Positions 24,939 through 34,388 of a stretch of 64,000 nt of DNA are shown piece after piece (position 1 is the first letter of the stretch; each line of letters starts with the position of its first letter). A program made the translations under genes and the position numbers. Location of the stretch: NCBI RefSeq assembly GCF_014211975.1, contig NZ_CP060084.1, forward strand, positions 1,984,001 to 2,048,000. Direction: 5' to 3'. Source of the stretch: Teredinibacter haidensis (lineage in GTDB: Bacteria > Pseudomonadota > Gammaproteobacteria > Pseudomonadales > Cellvibrionaceae). The notes below the pieces were generated by a model. That model saw nothing but the letters and a program-made list of their open reading frames with translations, was not told the origin of the DNA and did no database searches.

Positions 24939-25781
24939 TCAGCAATACATCTGCAATAAATTCGCTGCCCGCTCTGCAAAGGAGTGTTCGCTATAGGCCA
25001 GCTGGTTAATACCAGCAACTGGAACAACACCCCGGACCGCGTTCGTCAAAAATACTTCGCCCGCAAATTCAAATTGTTCCATAGGGCATGAAACAATTTG
25101 AGTACGTACCCCCAACTCCTGTTTTGCTATCTCGATAATTCGTTCACGCATAACGCCTTTAACACCCACCATTGATACATCCGGCGTGAATAACTCACTG
25201 CGTATTAACCAGAAAATATTGTGGTGCATGGTTTCTACAATATTACCGCTATCATCCAAAAACAATAATTCCTCATCAGCCTTTAAAGTGATGTTTTTAC
25301 TCGCGACAATATAATCCAAACGACTGAGGTGTTTAATTCCTGATAAGGATGCATTTTTTGTTAATGCTCCGGGAGCGGTTTTTAAGCTTACGGGGTTTTG
25401 AATCCACCCCTTTAGTGACGAATTTTGTGTAAACTGCAATAAAATATCTGCGTTGTTATTGTTATAGGAATAACTGCCCCGTACACCAACAGAGCGACTG
25501 ACATGAATTTTCAATACCCCACTCCTGCCCCCTATACGTTGCTGAATCGCGGCCAAGTACTGTGAAACAAGCGCTATCTCGAGCCGGAAGCCCAATACAG
25601 CTGAGCCTCGCTGCAGGCGCTGGAGATGCTGCGACAGGAACGGAATTTTGCCGACAACAATCCGCAGAGTTTCGAAAACTCCATCTCCATATAGAAAAGC
25701 CCTGTTATTGACAGACAAACAACGGTTTTCTACCTCTACACCATTGAGCAGTAAAACCTCGCCTCCCTCGTCTATATCCAT
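24939..25781 (-). CDS. pabC: Aminodeoxychorismate lyase
   Basis: A 280-residue fold type IV PLP enzyme that makes 4-aminobenzoate for folate. The PLP lysine is in LSGIKHLSRLDYI near residue 145, and RAFLYGDGVFETLRI is the typical N-terminal motif. The place between fabF and mltG matches E. coli and Pseudomonas. A related branched-chain or D-amino-acid aminotransferase is unlikely given that order. Confidence 0.9.
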   Translation of the reverse strand: MDIDEGGEVLLLNGVEVENRCLSVNNRAFLYGDGVFETLRIVVGKIPFLSQHLQRLQRGSAVLGFRLEIALVSQYLAAIQQRIGGRSGVLKIHVSRSVGVRGSYSYNNNNADILLQFTQNSSLKGWIQNPVSLKTAPGALTKNASLSGIKHLSRLDYIVASKNITLKADEELLFLDDSGNIVETMHHNIFWLIRSELFTPDVSMVGVKGVMRERIIEIAKQELGVRTQIVSCPMEQFEFAGEVFLTNAVRGVVPVAGINQLAYSEHSFAERAANLLQMYC

Positions 25782-25797
25782 CTTTCAATCGCGTTAA

Positions 25798-27030
25798 TTA
25801 CACTTTTTTGAACAACAGGGTTCCGTTGGTTCCACCGAAACCAAAAGAATTACTGATAGCTGTATCGATTTTCATTTCCTGTGGAGTATGGGGAACGAAA
25901 TTCAGGTCGCAACCTTCATCAGGGTCATCAAGATTTATCGTGGGTGGTGCGACCTGATCACGAATAGCTAATATACTGTAGATTGCTTCAACGGCACCGG
26001 CTGCACCGAGCAAATGTCCGACCATCGATTTAGTGGAGCTTACAGCCAAAGCAGCGGCGTGATCGCCAAAAACGTCTTTCACCGCACCGCACTCGGCCTT
26101 ATCGCCGGCAGAAGTAGAGGTACCATGAGCATTTATATAGTCGATAGCATCCGGATTTAGGTGTGCGTCGGCGAGAGCATTTCTCATGGATAATGCCGCT
26201 CCATCACCGGAAGGCGAAGTAATGTGGTAGGCGTCACCACTGGTTCCGAAACCACATAACTCTGCGTAGATTTTAGCCCCACGTCTCTTCGCGTGCTCAT
26301 ACTCTTCGAGAACCAAAATACCGGCACCATCACCCAGAACGAAACCGTCCCGCCCTTTATCCCAAGGGCGACTTGCCGCCTGAGGATCGTCATTACGCTT
26401 CGAGAGAGCGCGCGCCGCACCGAAACCGCCAATTCCCACAGGCGTAGTGGCCATTTCGGACCCCCCCGCGAGCATCATGTCCGCACTGCCATATACAATC
26501 TCCCTCGCGGCCAAACCAATACTGTGGGTACCCGTGGTACACGCGGTGGTAACAGCAAGATTAATTCCCTTGAAGCCGTATCGGATCGAAAGATTACCGG
26601 CAATCATGTTAATAATCGCACCGGGAACAAAGAAGGGAGATACTCGCCGGGGCCCACGCTCTTTAATTGTGATGGCGGTATCCTCAATCGAACCTAAGCC
26701 ACCGATACCTGAGCCGATCACACAGCCCATGCGCGCAGCATTTTCATCCGTTATAACAATACCTGAATCTTCCATCGCCTGAATACCAGCCACCATACCG
26801 TACTGTATAAACAGGTCCTGTTTACGAGCATCTTTAGCATTCAGATAGGGAGATAAATCCAAGCCTTGCACTGAAGCACTGATTTGAGTTGAAAAAGCAG
26901 AAACATCAAAGGATGTAATAGGCCCAATGCCACTTTTACCGGCCAGAATAGACCGCCAGTTTTCCTCAACATTGTGCCCCACTGAGGTAACCATACCCAG
27001 CCCAGTAACTACAACTCTTCTTCGACTCAC
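25798..27030 (-). CDS. fabF: 3-oxoacyl-ACP synthase II
   Basis: A 410-residue condensing enzyme of fatty acid elongation. The catalytic triad is visible: cysteine in VTTACTTGTHSIG, histidine in INAHGTST and histidine in STKSMVGHLLGAAG. The start is GTG at 27028-27030 (VSRRRVVVTGLGMV) with GGAGG six bases upstream; the open frame extends further but without support. With fabH missing from this cluster, FabF is the only condensing enzyme here. Confidence 0.96.
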   Translation of the reverse strand: MSRRRVVVTGLGMVTSVGHNVEENWRSILAGKSGIGPITSFDVSAFSTQISASVQGLDLSPYLNAKDARKQDLFIQYGMVAGIQAMEDSGIVITDENAARMGCVIGSGIGGLGSIEDTAITIKERGPRRVSPFFVPGAIINMIAGNLSIRYGFKGINLAVTTACTTGTHSIGLAAREIVYGSADMMLAGGSEMATTPVGIGGFGAARALSKRNDDPQAASRPWDKGRDGFVLGDGAGILVLEEYEHAKRRGAKIYAELCGFGTSGDAYHITSPSGDGAALSMRNALADAHLNPDAIDYINAHGTSTSAGDKAECGAVKDVFGDHAAALAVSSTKSMVGHLLGAAGAVEAIYSILAIRDQVAPPTINLDDPDEGCDLNFVPHTPQEMKIDTAISNSFGFGGTNGTLLFKKV

Positions 27031-27106
27031 AAATATCCTCCAAATACAATGAACTAAGCAGCCCACCCTGTCAGGCCGCGCTGAATCCGATAAACAAAGG
27101 TTCCAG

Positions 27107-27147
27107 AAACAACAAAAGCCGTACTATGCAAGATAGATACGGCTTTT
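27107..27147 (-). terminator. Terminator between acpP and fabF
   Basis: Arms AAAAGCCGTA (27114-27123) and its complement (27138-27147) form a 10-base stem followed on the minus strand by a TTTTGTTGTTT stretch. It would set a high acpP level relative to fabF by ending most acpP transcripts here. Confidence 0.75.
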
Positions 27148-27177
27148 GCGTATAGGGTCAATCGAAAGGCCGACGAA

Positions 27178-27414
27178 TTATGCCAGGTTTTCGTTGATGT
27201 AGTTGATCGCCAGCTGAACAGTGGTGATTTTTTCGGCTTCTTCGTCAGGAATTTCAGTTTCAAATTCCTCTTCAAGAGCCATAACCAACTCAACAGTATC
27301 CAGGGAATCTGCGCCTAAGTCTTCAACGAAGGACGCTTCGTTTTTCACTTCTTCTTCTTTAACGCCGAGCTGTTCCGCAACAATCTTCTTTACGCGTTCT
27401 TCGATGCTACTCAT
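27178..27414 (-). CDS. acpP: Acyl carrier protein
   Basis: A 78-residue acidic ACP. The serine that receives 4'-phosphopantetheine is in GADSLDTVEL. It carries growing acyl chains to FabD, FabF, FabG and PlsX, all encoded next to it. It has its own promoter and a terminator just after, as expected for one of the most abundant cell proteins. Confidence 0.97.
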   Translation of the reverse strand: MSSIEERVKKIVAEQLGVKEEEVKNEASFVEDLGADSLDTVELVMALEEEFETEIPDEEAEKITTVQLAINYINENLA

Positions 27415-27532
27415 AATCTTAGTTAACTCCTAATCATAACCTTCAGTGAAGCCGTTAAATAAACATTTGCTAAGCCGTACCCAAACGCCACACAACGGCA
27501 AAAATCAGTGTTCCGGCTTACACGTGCCGCGC

Positions 27533-27561
27533 ATTTTAACGCGATTTTCTTCGCGTTGTAA
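27533..27561 (-). promoter_or_regulatory. Promoter of acpP
   Basis: On the minus strand TTACAA (27556-27561) and TAAAAT (27533-27538) are 17 bases apart. A 6-base inverted repeat (AACGCG...CGCGTT) lies between and over the two boxes and could be an operator. The site is about 120 bases before the acpP start. Confidence 0.6.
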
Positions 27562-27616
27562 CGCATCTCTACAAATTTATTGTTGTTTTGCTATTTTATT
27601 GTTTGATAACAATAAG

Positions 27617-28360
27617 TTAGCACATATACATACCACCATTCACATGCAGAGTTTCACCCGTAATATAGCTAGCATCGTCGCTACACAGGAATTTAACCAC
27701 ATTAGCGATTTCCTCAGGCTGCCCCAAACGCGCTAGAGGAATTGCCCCCAACATCGCCTTCTTCTGCTCTTCTGGTAGCACTTTAGTCATGTCTGTATCA
27801 ATAAAGCCAGGCGCTACAGAGTTAACCGTTACATTGCGCGACCCTACTTCTTTGGCCAGGGAGCGGGCAAAGCCCATCACACCGGCTTTGGTCGCCGCAT
27901 AGTTGGACTGACCAGCGTTACCCATCTGACCAACAATTGAGCTGATATTCACTATACGCCCCCAGCGAGCCTTCATCATACCCCGAAGACAAGCCTTGCT
28001 TAGACGATAGATGGCGCTTAGGTTGGTGTTGATAACATCAAACCACTCTTCCTCGCTCATACGCATCAACAAATTGTCTTTTGTTATACCTGCGTTATTC
28101 ACCAAAATGGTGGGCGTACCGAACCGGTCGGTAATCGCCTTCAGCAGAGCAGCAACAGATTCAGCTTCGGTTACGTTCAACTGCATACCCGTACCCTGAA
28201 TACCTTTTTCGGCAAAGCGCTCTGCAATCGCAGTAGCACCGGCTTCCGAAGTGGCCGTACCGATTACTATTGCACCGGCGGCACCCAGAGTATCGGCGAT
28301 GGAAGCACCGATGCCTCGACTGGCACCAGTAACAAGAGCTATTTTTCCGTCAAATGACAT
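27617..28360 (-). CDS. fabG: 3-oxoacyl-ACP reductase
   Basis: A 247-residue short-chain dehydrogenase that reduces 3-oxoacyl-ACP with NADPH. It has the cofactor motif TGASRGIGAS, and the catalytic Ser-Tyr-Lys in NISSIVGQMGNAGQSNYAATKAG (serine about 137, tyrosine about 150, lysine about 154). It follows fabD by 18 bases. Confidence 0.96.
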   Translation of the reverse strand: MSFDGKIALVTGASRGIGASIADTLGAAGAIVIGTATSEAGATAIAERFAEKGIQGTGMQLNVTEAESVAALLKAITDRFGTPTILVNNAGITKDNLLMRMSEEEWFDVINTNLSAIYRLSKACLRGMMKARWGRIVNISSIVGQMGNAGQSNYAATKAGVMGFARSLAKEVGSRNVTVNSVAPGFIDTDMTKVLPEEQKKAMLGAIPLARLGQPEEIANVVKFLCSDDASYITGETLHVNGGMYMC

Positions 28361-28378
28361 AGGTAAGAATCCTCGTTT

Positions 28379-29326
28379 TTATTTTAACTCAGCAAGACTG
28401 GTTTCCAGCGCTGCAGCAGTATCGATATTGTAAGCTTGCAAACTTTTCTCAATGCGCCTATTCAGGCCTGACAGCACTTTGCCAGGGCCACATTCCAGCG
28501 TGACCGTAACACCGTGCTCTGCCAGCGCCCGCACACACTCCACCCAACGCACAGCAGAGTATATCTGCTCTACCATCAAGGCTTTGATTCTAGCTGGGTC
28601 GCTCTCGGTTTTAGCGGTTACATTATGAACAACTGGTATGGTGGGCACTTGAAATTCTGTTGCCTCGATTTCTGCTGACAATCGATCTGCTGCTGGCTTC
28701 ATAAGAGAAGTGTGGAAAGGCGCGCTTACAGGTAGCGGCAAGGCTCGCTTGGCTCCTGCCTCCTTACACAACACCATCGCTTTTTCTACAGCGGCCTTAT
28801 GACCGGCAATAACTAACTGACCAGGCGAATTATAGTTAACCGGTGACACAACATCGCTGGCACCAGAGGCTTGCGTGCACACAGACTCTACCTGCTCATC
28901 GGCCAAACCAATAATAGCAGCCATAGCACCAACACCAGCGGGAACGGCTTCCTGCATATATTGTCCACGAGCACGCACCAGCCTAACCGCGTCGGTAAAG
29001 CCTATAACACCAGCACACACCAATGCAGACCACTCACCCAAACTGTGACCGGCCATTCGAACTGGCATAGTACCACCTAGATCCTGCCAAACACGCCATA
29101 GCGCGACACTCGAAGTCAGCAACGCAGGCTGGGTCACTTCAGTCATATTCAACTTTTCCTGTGGCCCGGACTGAACCAGCTCCCACAAGTCATAACCCAA
29201 AGCAGCAGACGCTTCGGCAAATGTTTTTTTCACCAGAGGGTTTACCTCGGCAATATCGGCCAACATGCCTATTTTTTGTGAACCTTGCCCCGGAAAGACA
29301 AAAGCGAGCTGTTCGCTATTACTCAT
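28379..29326 (-). CDS. fabD: Malonyl-CoA:ACP transacylase
   Basis: A 315-residue acyltransferase that loads malonate onto ACP. The nucleophile elbow is GHSLGEWSAL near residue 90; FPGQGSQ is at the N-terminus; the active histidine is in APFHTSLM near residue 203. It follows plsX by 41 bases; fabH, which would lie between them in E. coli, is not there. Confidence 0.96.
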   Translation of the reverse strand: MSNSEQLAFVFPGQGSQKIGMLADIAEVNPLVKKTFAEASAALGYDLWELVQSGPQEKLNMTEVTQPALLTSSVALWRVWQDLGGTMPVRMAGHSLGEWSALVCAGVIGFTDAVRLVRARGQYMQEAVPAGVGAMAAIIGLADEQVESVCTQASGASDVVSPVNYNSPGQLVIAGHKAAVEKAMVLCKEAGAKRALPLPVSAPFHTSLMKPAADRLSAEIEATEFQVPTIPVVHNVTAKTESDPARIKALMVEQIYSAVRWVECVRALAEHGVTVTLECGPGKVLSGLNRRIEKSLQAYNIDTAAALETSLAELK

Positions 29327-29367
29327 AACTCAAAACCTGAATAATTAATTTAATAAAAAGGAGATTA

Positions 29368-30378
29368 TTACCCCTGCTTGAGGCAGGATTCAATGCGCTC
29401 GGGTATCCGCGCCAACACTTGGGTAACTGCAACATGTAACGCCTGCTCAAAACCCAATTGATCGGCACCACCATGGCTTTTCACCAGCGTGCGACGCAGA
29501 CCGAGAAAAGCGGCGCCATTATAGCGGGATGGATTAAAAGATCGACGCCAATGAGAGAGGACTGGCCGTGCCATCCAACCGGAAAAACGACCCCACCAAC
29601 TTGAGAGAAACGCCTCAGCCAAACTGCTGAACACAAAATTGGCCACACCCTCACTAACCTTGAGAGCAACATTTCCCACCAACCCATCGCAAACCACAAC
29701 ATCCACTTTGCCGGAATAGAGATCGTTACCTTCAATAAAGCCCGTAAAGTTAATCCCTTCTCGCTGACGCAGAGCTTCCGCCGCTGCCTGAATGGTACTA
29801 CTGCCCTTACTTCGTTCGGTACCAATATTCAACAAGGCTACCGAAGGTTTGGCTACGCCACTCAACTGTGCAAGAGCACTCCCCATCACACCAAACTGCT
29901 CCAACTGCCCTGCCGAGCAATTGATATTGGCACCGAGATCCAACAACAAACTGGTACCCGTATAGGTGGGGATCAACTTACAAATAGCGGGGCGACGCAC
30001 ACCATCAAACGTTTTTATCAACTTGCAACCAATCGCCATCAGTGCGCCGGTATTTCCGCCGCTCACGCAGGCATCAGCCTTTGCATCTGCCACCAGAGCA
30101 ATGGCCTGCCACATAGAGGAGGACTGCTTGGAACGCAGCACATCACCGGCTCTTTCGGCCATACCCACCGTGTTATCTGTATGTAAAAAACAAATACGTG
30201 CTAGCAGGCTTTCACCAACCGTAGAAGGAATATGCTGCTGAATGTCGCTCTCATCACCAACCAGGGTGACGACAACATCGGGGCGGGATTTTAGAAAGGC
30301 AAGCGTGGCCAAAACGACAAGGCGGGAACCTTGGTCCCCGCCCATCGCATCAATAGAAAGATGTATTGGTTGCGACAA
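29368..30378 (-). CDS. plsX: Phosphate acyltransferase PlsX
   Basis: A 336-residue peripheral membrane enzyme that turns acyl-ACP into acyl phosphate for glycerolipid synthesis. The N-terminal SIDAMGGDQGSRLVV and the internal LLDLGANINC and GFIEGNDLYSG motifs are typical. It starts two bases after the rpmF stop, so translation is coupled to ribosomal protein L32. Confidence 0.95.
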   Translation of the reverse strand: MSQPIHLSIDAMGGDQGSRLVVLATLAFLKSRPDVVVTLVGDESDIQQHIPSTVGESLLARICFLHTDNTVGMAERAGDVLRSKQSSSMWQAIALVADAKADACVSGGNTGALMAIGCKLIKTFDGVRRPAICKLIPTYTGTSLLLDLGANINCSAGQLEQFGVMGSALAQLSGVAKPSVALLNIGTERSKGSSTIQAAAEALRQREGINFTGFIEGNDLYSGKVDVVVCDGLVGNVALKVSEGVANFVFSSLAEAFLSSWWGRFSGWMARPVLSHWRRSFNPSRYNGAAFLGLRRTLVKSHGGADQLGFEQALHVAVTQVLARIPERIESCLKQG

Positions 30379-30380
30379 GC

Positions 30381-30563
30381 TTACTCGTCGTCGGCAATAT
30401 CAATCACTTTACGACCACGATAAAAACCATCAGCAGTCACATGATGACGACGGTGCTTTTCACCAGTGGTTGGATCTACGGACAAAGTAGCGCCGGTTAA
30501 AGCATCGTGTGAACGACGCATGCCACGCTTTGAACGGGTTTTCTTGCTCTTCTGAACTGCCAT
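30381..30563 (-). CDS. rpmF: 50S ribosomal protein L32
   Basis: A 60-residue basic protein beginning MAVQKSKKTRSKRGMRRSHD, the conserved L32 start. No cysteine quartet is present, so it is the zinc-free form. The yceD-rpmF-plsX order links ribosome synthesis with lipid synthesis in most proteobacteria. Confidence 0.97.
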   Translation of the reverse strand: MAVQKSKKTRSKRGMRRSHDALTGATLSVDPTTGEKHRRHHVTADGFYRGRKVIDIADDE

Positions 30564-30630
30564 AATTTACTCCTGGTATCACATCAAACCGACTTACACT
30601 GGAGCGTAAGCTCTGCTTGGGGACTCACCG

Positions 30631-31203
30631 TTAATCTGTTTTTTTCAAATCCTGCTTCAAGCTGGCGAGTACACTGAAGGGATTATCTTCATCACCACTT
30701 GCTGCCTGGGTCTCTTCTACTTCGTCACCAACCGATAAACGGCTAGCATCGATACACTCGAAGTCGTGAAGTGGTGATGCCGGCAAAGCCAACAACAGCT
30801 CATCTTCCAGTACCGAGTGCAAATCTCCCTGTTCTTCACTAATCAGCCAGGGGTCGAGGCTTCTCGGCAACATCTCCAACTGTTCTTCATCAAGCACAAC
30901 TGCGAGGTTGACCTCGGTTGCAATGTTAAGCACAAAGGGCTCTAAACAGCGTTGACACTCCAGCGTTACACAAGCCGAAACATTGCCGGATAATCTTCGC
31001 CGTCCCTGCTCATCCCGAAAGAATTCCAGTTCAGCGCTTATAACCCTGCCTTCTTCCGAATCAATTCCGGAATTGAACGTGGCATCCTGTAAGCGTGGCA
31101 GACATTCCTCAGGTACAATGCCCACCAACTTGGCGTTAAAATGAGCGAGTTTTCTGGGGTCAACCAGCTTCGGAAGCTGTTTTATAGGGGTACCCTCTGA
31201 CAT
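30631..31203 (-). CDS. yceD: YceD/DUF177 family protein
   Basis: A 190-residue acidic protein with the DUF177 core: LSGNVSACVTLECQRCLEPF, including a C-x-x-C, followed by ELLLALP near residue 143. In bacteria and plastids this family has been tied to 23S rRNA processing or accumulation. It always precedes rpmF. The last 45 residues are acidic and low in order. Confidence 0.9.
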   Translation of the reverse strand: MSEGTPIKQLPKLVDPRKLAHFNAKLVGIVPEECLPRLQDATFNSGIDSEEGRVISAELEFFRDEQGRRRLSGNVSACVTLECQRCLEPFVLNIATEVNLAVVLDEEQLEMLPRSLDPWLISEEQGDLHSVLEDELLLALPASPLHDFECIDASRLSVGDEVEETQAASGDEDNPFSVLASLKQDLKKTD

Positions 31204-31301
31204 AAGCGCGCGATGATAGGGAATTGACTATTCCATGTCAAAGAAAACCTTGAAACCTAAGGCGTTTTTCCGCAAAAGGCACCCCAAAAACGAGCATTAT
31301 A

Positions 31302-31916
31302 ATGTCAACAAACGAAAAACAGGGCTTCATACTGCAAAAGCGGCTAATTCTGGCATCTGGCTCCCGCTATCGACAGCAGCAATTACAGCAGCTGAACCTC
31401 CCCTTTCAGGCAATATCACCCGACATCGACGAAAGCCACAGAATAAATGAAGCAGCCGAATCTCTGGCACTAAGGCTCGCAGAGAGCAAAGCAAGGGTTC
31501 TAGCCCAAAAAATCACGGAGCACGCGCTGATTATAGGCTCGGATCAAACGGCCAGCTGTGATGGACGACTCCTAGGCAAACCCGGCACTGAATCTGGAGC
31601 TATTGAACAATTGTCCTTCTGCCAAGGTAAAACCGTTATTTTCTACACTGCCCTAGCGTTGCTAGATACAGAATCTAAGCAAATGCTTGCAGACACCGTA
31701 AGCACCAAAGTAAAGTTCCGCCCCCTGAGCCGCGAACAAATTGCGCGCTATATAAAGAAGGAACAACCACTGGATTGCGCAGGCAGCTTTAAATGTGAAG
31801 GACTGGGCATCGCACTGTTTGAATCTATCGACAGCAACGACCCTACCGCACTGATCGGCCTCCCGTTAATCCGCCTGACCACTTTCCTTCAACAACTGGG
31901 TGTACAGCCCATCTAA
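31302..31916 (+). CDS. yceF: Maf-like nucleotide pyrophosphatase (YceF, 7-methyl-GTP type)
   Basis: A 204-residue Maf-family protein. LILASGSRYRQQQLQQLNLPF and IIGSDQTAS are the N-terminal Ser-Arg motif and the SDQ catalytic site. YceF-type members hydrolyse m7GTP and related damaged nucleotides. Divergence from yceD is the same as in E. coli. The first 13 residues before LILASGS may be extra; no strong ribosome site marks the ATG at 31302. Confidence 0.88.
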   Translation: MSTNEKQGFILQKRLILASGSRYRQQQLQQLNLPFQAISPDIDESHRINEAAESLALRLAESKARVLAQKITEHALIIGSDQTASCDGRLLGKPGTESGAIEQLSFCQGKTVIFYTALALLDTESKQMLADTVSTKVKFRPLSREQIARYIKKEQPLDCAGSFKCEGLGIALFESIDSNDPTALIGLPLIRLTTFLQQLGVQPI

Positions 31917-31933
31917 CCCCTTATTCGAGCCCT

Positions 31934-33835
31934 ATGATTCAACTACAAAAAGTCAGTCTTCAACGAGGCCATAAATTTCTGCTGGAAGAAGCAGACCTCA
32001 CCATCTTCCCTGGGCAGAAATGGGGTATCGTCGGCGCTAACGGCAGCGGCAAATCAACGCTGTTCAAGCTTTTGCTGGGCGAACTAGCGGAAGATGGCGG
32101 CCAGCTACAAATACCAGGTGACTGGCAACTGGCTCATATGGCACAGGAAGTTCAAGCGGGTGATCGCCAGGCCATCGACTATGTTATCGATGGCGACCAA
32201 CCACTGAGATTACTGGAAACCGATATTCAAAATAGTATCGATAACGGTGAAAAGCTGGCCTTACTCTACCAGCACTTGGAAGCCATAGACGGCTACACCG
32301 CCAACACCAGGGCAGAGCGCCTACTGCACGGACTGGGATTTAAAACCACGGACAGTAATAAATGGGTCAAAGATTTTTCCGGCGGCTGGAGGATTCGACT
32401 TAATCTTGCGCGAGCGCTGATGTGTCGATCCGACCTACTTCTATTGGACGAACCCACCAACCACCTCGATCTCGATGCAACTCTGTGGCTAGAGCAATGG
32501 CTAAAAAACTACCGCGGCACTTTACTGATTATTTCTCACGATCGAGATTTTCTCGACAACATAGTGAATGGTATCGTGCATATCGAGCAGCAAAAACTCA
32601 ACAGCTACAACGGCAACTATTCGGCGTTTGAGAAACAACGAGCAGAACGGTTAGCACAACAAACCGCTGAATTCGAAAAACAACAAGTTCGCATTGCCGA
32701 AATTGAAAATTTCGTACGACGCTTTCGCGCAAAAGCCACTAAAGCAAAGCAGGCGCAGAGTCGGCTAAAAGAACTCGAGCGCATGGAAAAAATCGCGCCA
32801 GCTCACACCGACTCCCCGTTTAGTTTTAGCTTTCCCACGCCTGAACGCATCCCGCAAACCATGTTAACAATGGATCAAGCAGCAATTGGCTATGAACACA
32901 ACACCATTGTCGCCAATATTGAACTTAGCATACTAGGCGATAGCCGCATCGGGTTGCTGGGCCACAACGGTGCAGGAAAAAGCTCGCTAATAAAAACACT
33001 TGCGGGCGAGCTCTCGTTAGTTGGCGGACAACTAATCGAAGGGACCCATTTAAAATGTGGCTACTTCGCTCAACACCAACTTGAAGCGCTGGATCTACAA
33101 GCGTCCTGTGCCCTGCATTTACAACGCCTAACCCCAAAAGCCAGCGAACAGGAGATCCGCAACTTCCTCGGCAGCTTTGGGTTTCAAGGCGACCGTGCTT
33201 TTGAAGTTATTGAGCACTTTTCTGGCGGCGAAAAAGCGAGACTGGCACTGGCCATACTTGCTTGGCAAAAACCCAACCTGCTATTGCTCGACGAACCCAC
33301 CAACCACCTAGATTTAGAAATGCGCCATGCGCTCACGCTCGCTCTTCAAGCATGGGAAGGCGCACTGGTAATCGTATCCCACGATCGCCATTTACTAAGA
33401 ACAACCGTTGATCAGTTTTTACTGGTAGACCGGGGGAAAGTATCCAACTTCGACGGCAACCTTGACGATTACCAAAACTGGCTACTAAACGATGAGGAAG
33501 AGGAGCAGGAACCTGCCGAGAACACCACGAAGCCCTCATCTAAACAGGACAAGAAAGAACTGAGACAGCAGCAGGCGGAGATTCGTAAACAACTAACCCC
33601 ATTCTCCAATAAGTTGAAAAAGCTCGAGAAAAAACTTGCCGCTATTGAAACCTCGCTGGCAGAAATAGAACACAGCCTATCCGATCCGGAACTCTATACA
33701 GGAGCATCGAAAAAGCTCGCCCCGCTATTGAAGCAGCAGGGTGAACACAAAAAAGAGCAAGAAGAGGTGGAGATGGAATGGATGGAAATCAGCGAAGAAA
33801 AAGAAGAACTGGAAAAGCAGCTTAATCGTTTATAG
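31934..33835 (+). CDS. yheS: ABC-F ATPase YheS
   Basis: A 633-residue soluble protein with two ABC domains (Walker A GANGSGKST near residue 37 and GHNGAGKSS near residue 345; signatures FSGGWRIRLNLA and FSGGEKARLALA), the linker with RFRAKATKAKQAQSR, and a C-terminal coiled coil (about residues 530-633). There are no membrane segments. ABC-F proteins act on the ribosome; YheS/ABCF3 is thought to relieve stalled translation. It follows yceF by 17 bases. Confidence 0.92.
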   Translation: MIQLQKVSLQRGHKFLLEEADLTIFPGQKWGIVGANGSGKSTLFKLLLGELAEDGGQLQIPGDWQLAHMAQEVQAGDRQAIDYVIDGDQPLRLLETDIQNSIDNGEKLALLYQHLEAIDGYTANTRAERLLHGLGFKTTDSNKWVKDFSGGWRIRLNLARALMCRSDLLLLDEPTNHLDLDATLWLEQWLKNYRGTLLIISHDRDFLDNIVNGIVHIEQQKLNSYNGNYSAFEKQRAERLAQQTAEFEKQQVRIAEIENFVRRFRAKATKAKQAQSRLKELERMEKIAPAHTDSPFSFSFPTPERIPQTMLTMDQAAIGYEHNTIVANIELSILGDSRIGLLGHNGAGKSSLIKTLAGELSLVGGQLIEGTHLKCGYFAQHQLEALDLQASCALHLQRLTPKASEQEIRNFLGSFGFQGDRAFEVIEHFSGGEKARLALAILAWQKPNLLLLDEPTNHLDLEMRHALTLALQAWEGALVIVSHDRHLLRTTVDQFLLVDRGKVSNFDGNLDDYQNWLLNDEEEEQEPAENTTKPSSKQDKKELRQQQAEIRKQLTPFSNKLKKLEKKLAAIETSLAEIEHSLSDPELYTGASKKLAPLLKQQGEHKKEQEEVEMEWMEISEEKEELEKQLNRL

Positions 33836-33890
33836 TGCTACAGAGGGTATATTACTCATACCCCAAACCTGTTATAGCTCAAGAAAAGTT

Positions 33891-34388
33891 TTATATTCGC
33901 TTCTGCCAAAACATTGCTTCACCAGCCTCTTCCGCCAACCGATAAGGATTGAAGCCATTTTTATTATAAAGCGCTTTAGCAGAAAGATTATTATTCAAGA
34001 CCTCAAGCGTCAACTTGCAACAGCCCATATTCTTTGCGATCTCTTCCGTCTTGCCCAGCAATAAACCCCCAACACCCTTGCCACGCCAAGCATCTACTAC
34101 AAAAACATCGTGCAAGTTTAAAATGGGTTTCAAATAGAAGGTTGAAAAAGATTTTAGAGAAGTAGCAATACCAACCGGTTTAACATTCTCTTTATCGGAA
34201 AAAACCAGAACGGTTACAGCCTGCCCAAAATCACTTAAACTGCTAGCTATTTTTCCGCAATGCTCTTCAGACAGAGGCTCCCCTCCCCCCATATCGTCAC
34301 CAGAATAGCCTCTCATCATTTCAGCAATCGCATTTTTATGCTCGAAGCGTGAGTAGTCAGCTACGACCACAAAGAGATTATCCAACAT
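33891..34388 (-). CDS. GNAT-family N-acetyltransferase
   Basis: A 165-residue acetyltransferase with the acetyl-CoA loop VVDAWRGKGVGGLLLGKTEE and the C-terminal SAKALYNKNGFNP. The substrate is unknown. The ATG at 34386-34388 overlaps the stop of the upstream phosphatase gene in a TAATG arrangement, so the two are translationally coupled; the longer frame inside the phosphatase gene is not needed. Confidence 0.85.
   Translation of the reverse strand: MLDNLFVVVADYSRFEHKNAIAEMMRGYSGDDMGGGEPLSEEHCGKIASSLSDFGQAVTVLVFSDKENVKPVGIATSLKSFSTFYLKPILNLHDVFVVDAWRGKGVGGLLLGKTEEIAKNMGCCKLTLEVLNNNLSAKALYNKNGFNPYRLAEEAGEAMFWQKRI

Noticed and set aside
27446..27736. 96-codon plus-strand frame near acpP/fabG
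   Set aside because: Runs through the acpP promoter and into fabG antisense; no coding features.
32422..32631. Short plus frames inside yheS and other genes
   Set aside because: Out-of-frame shadows of certain genes.
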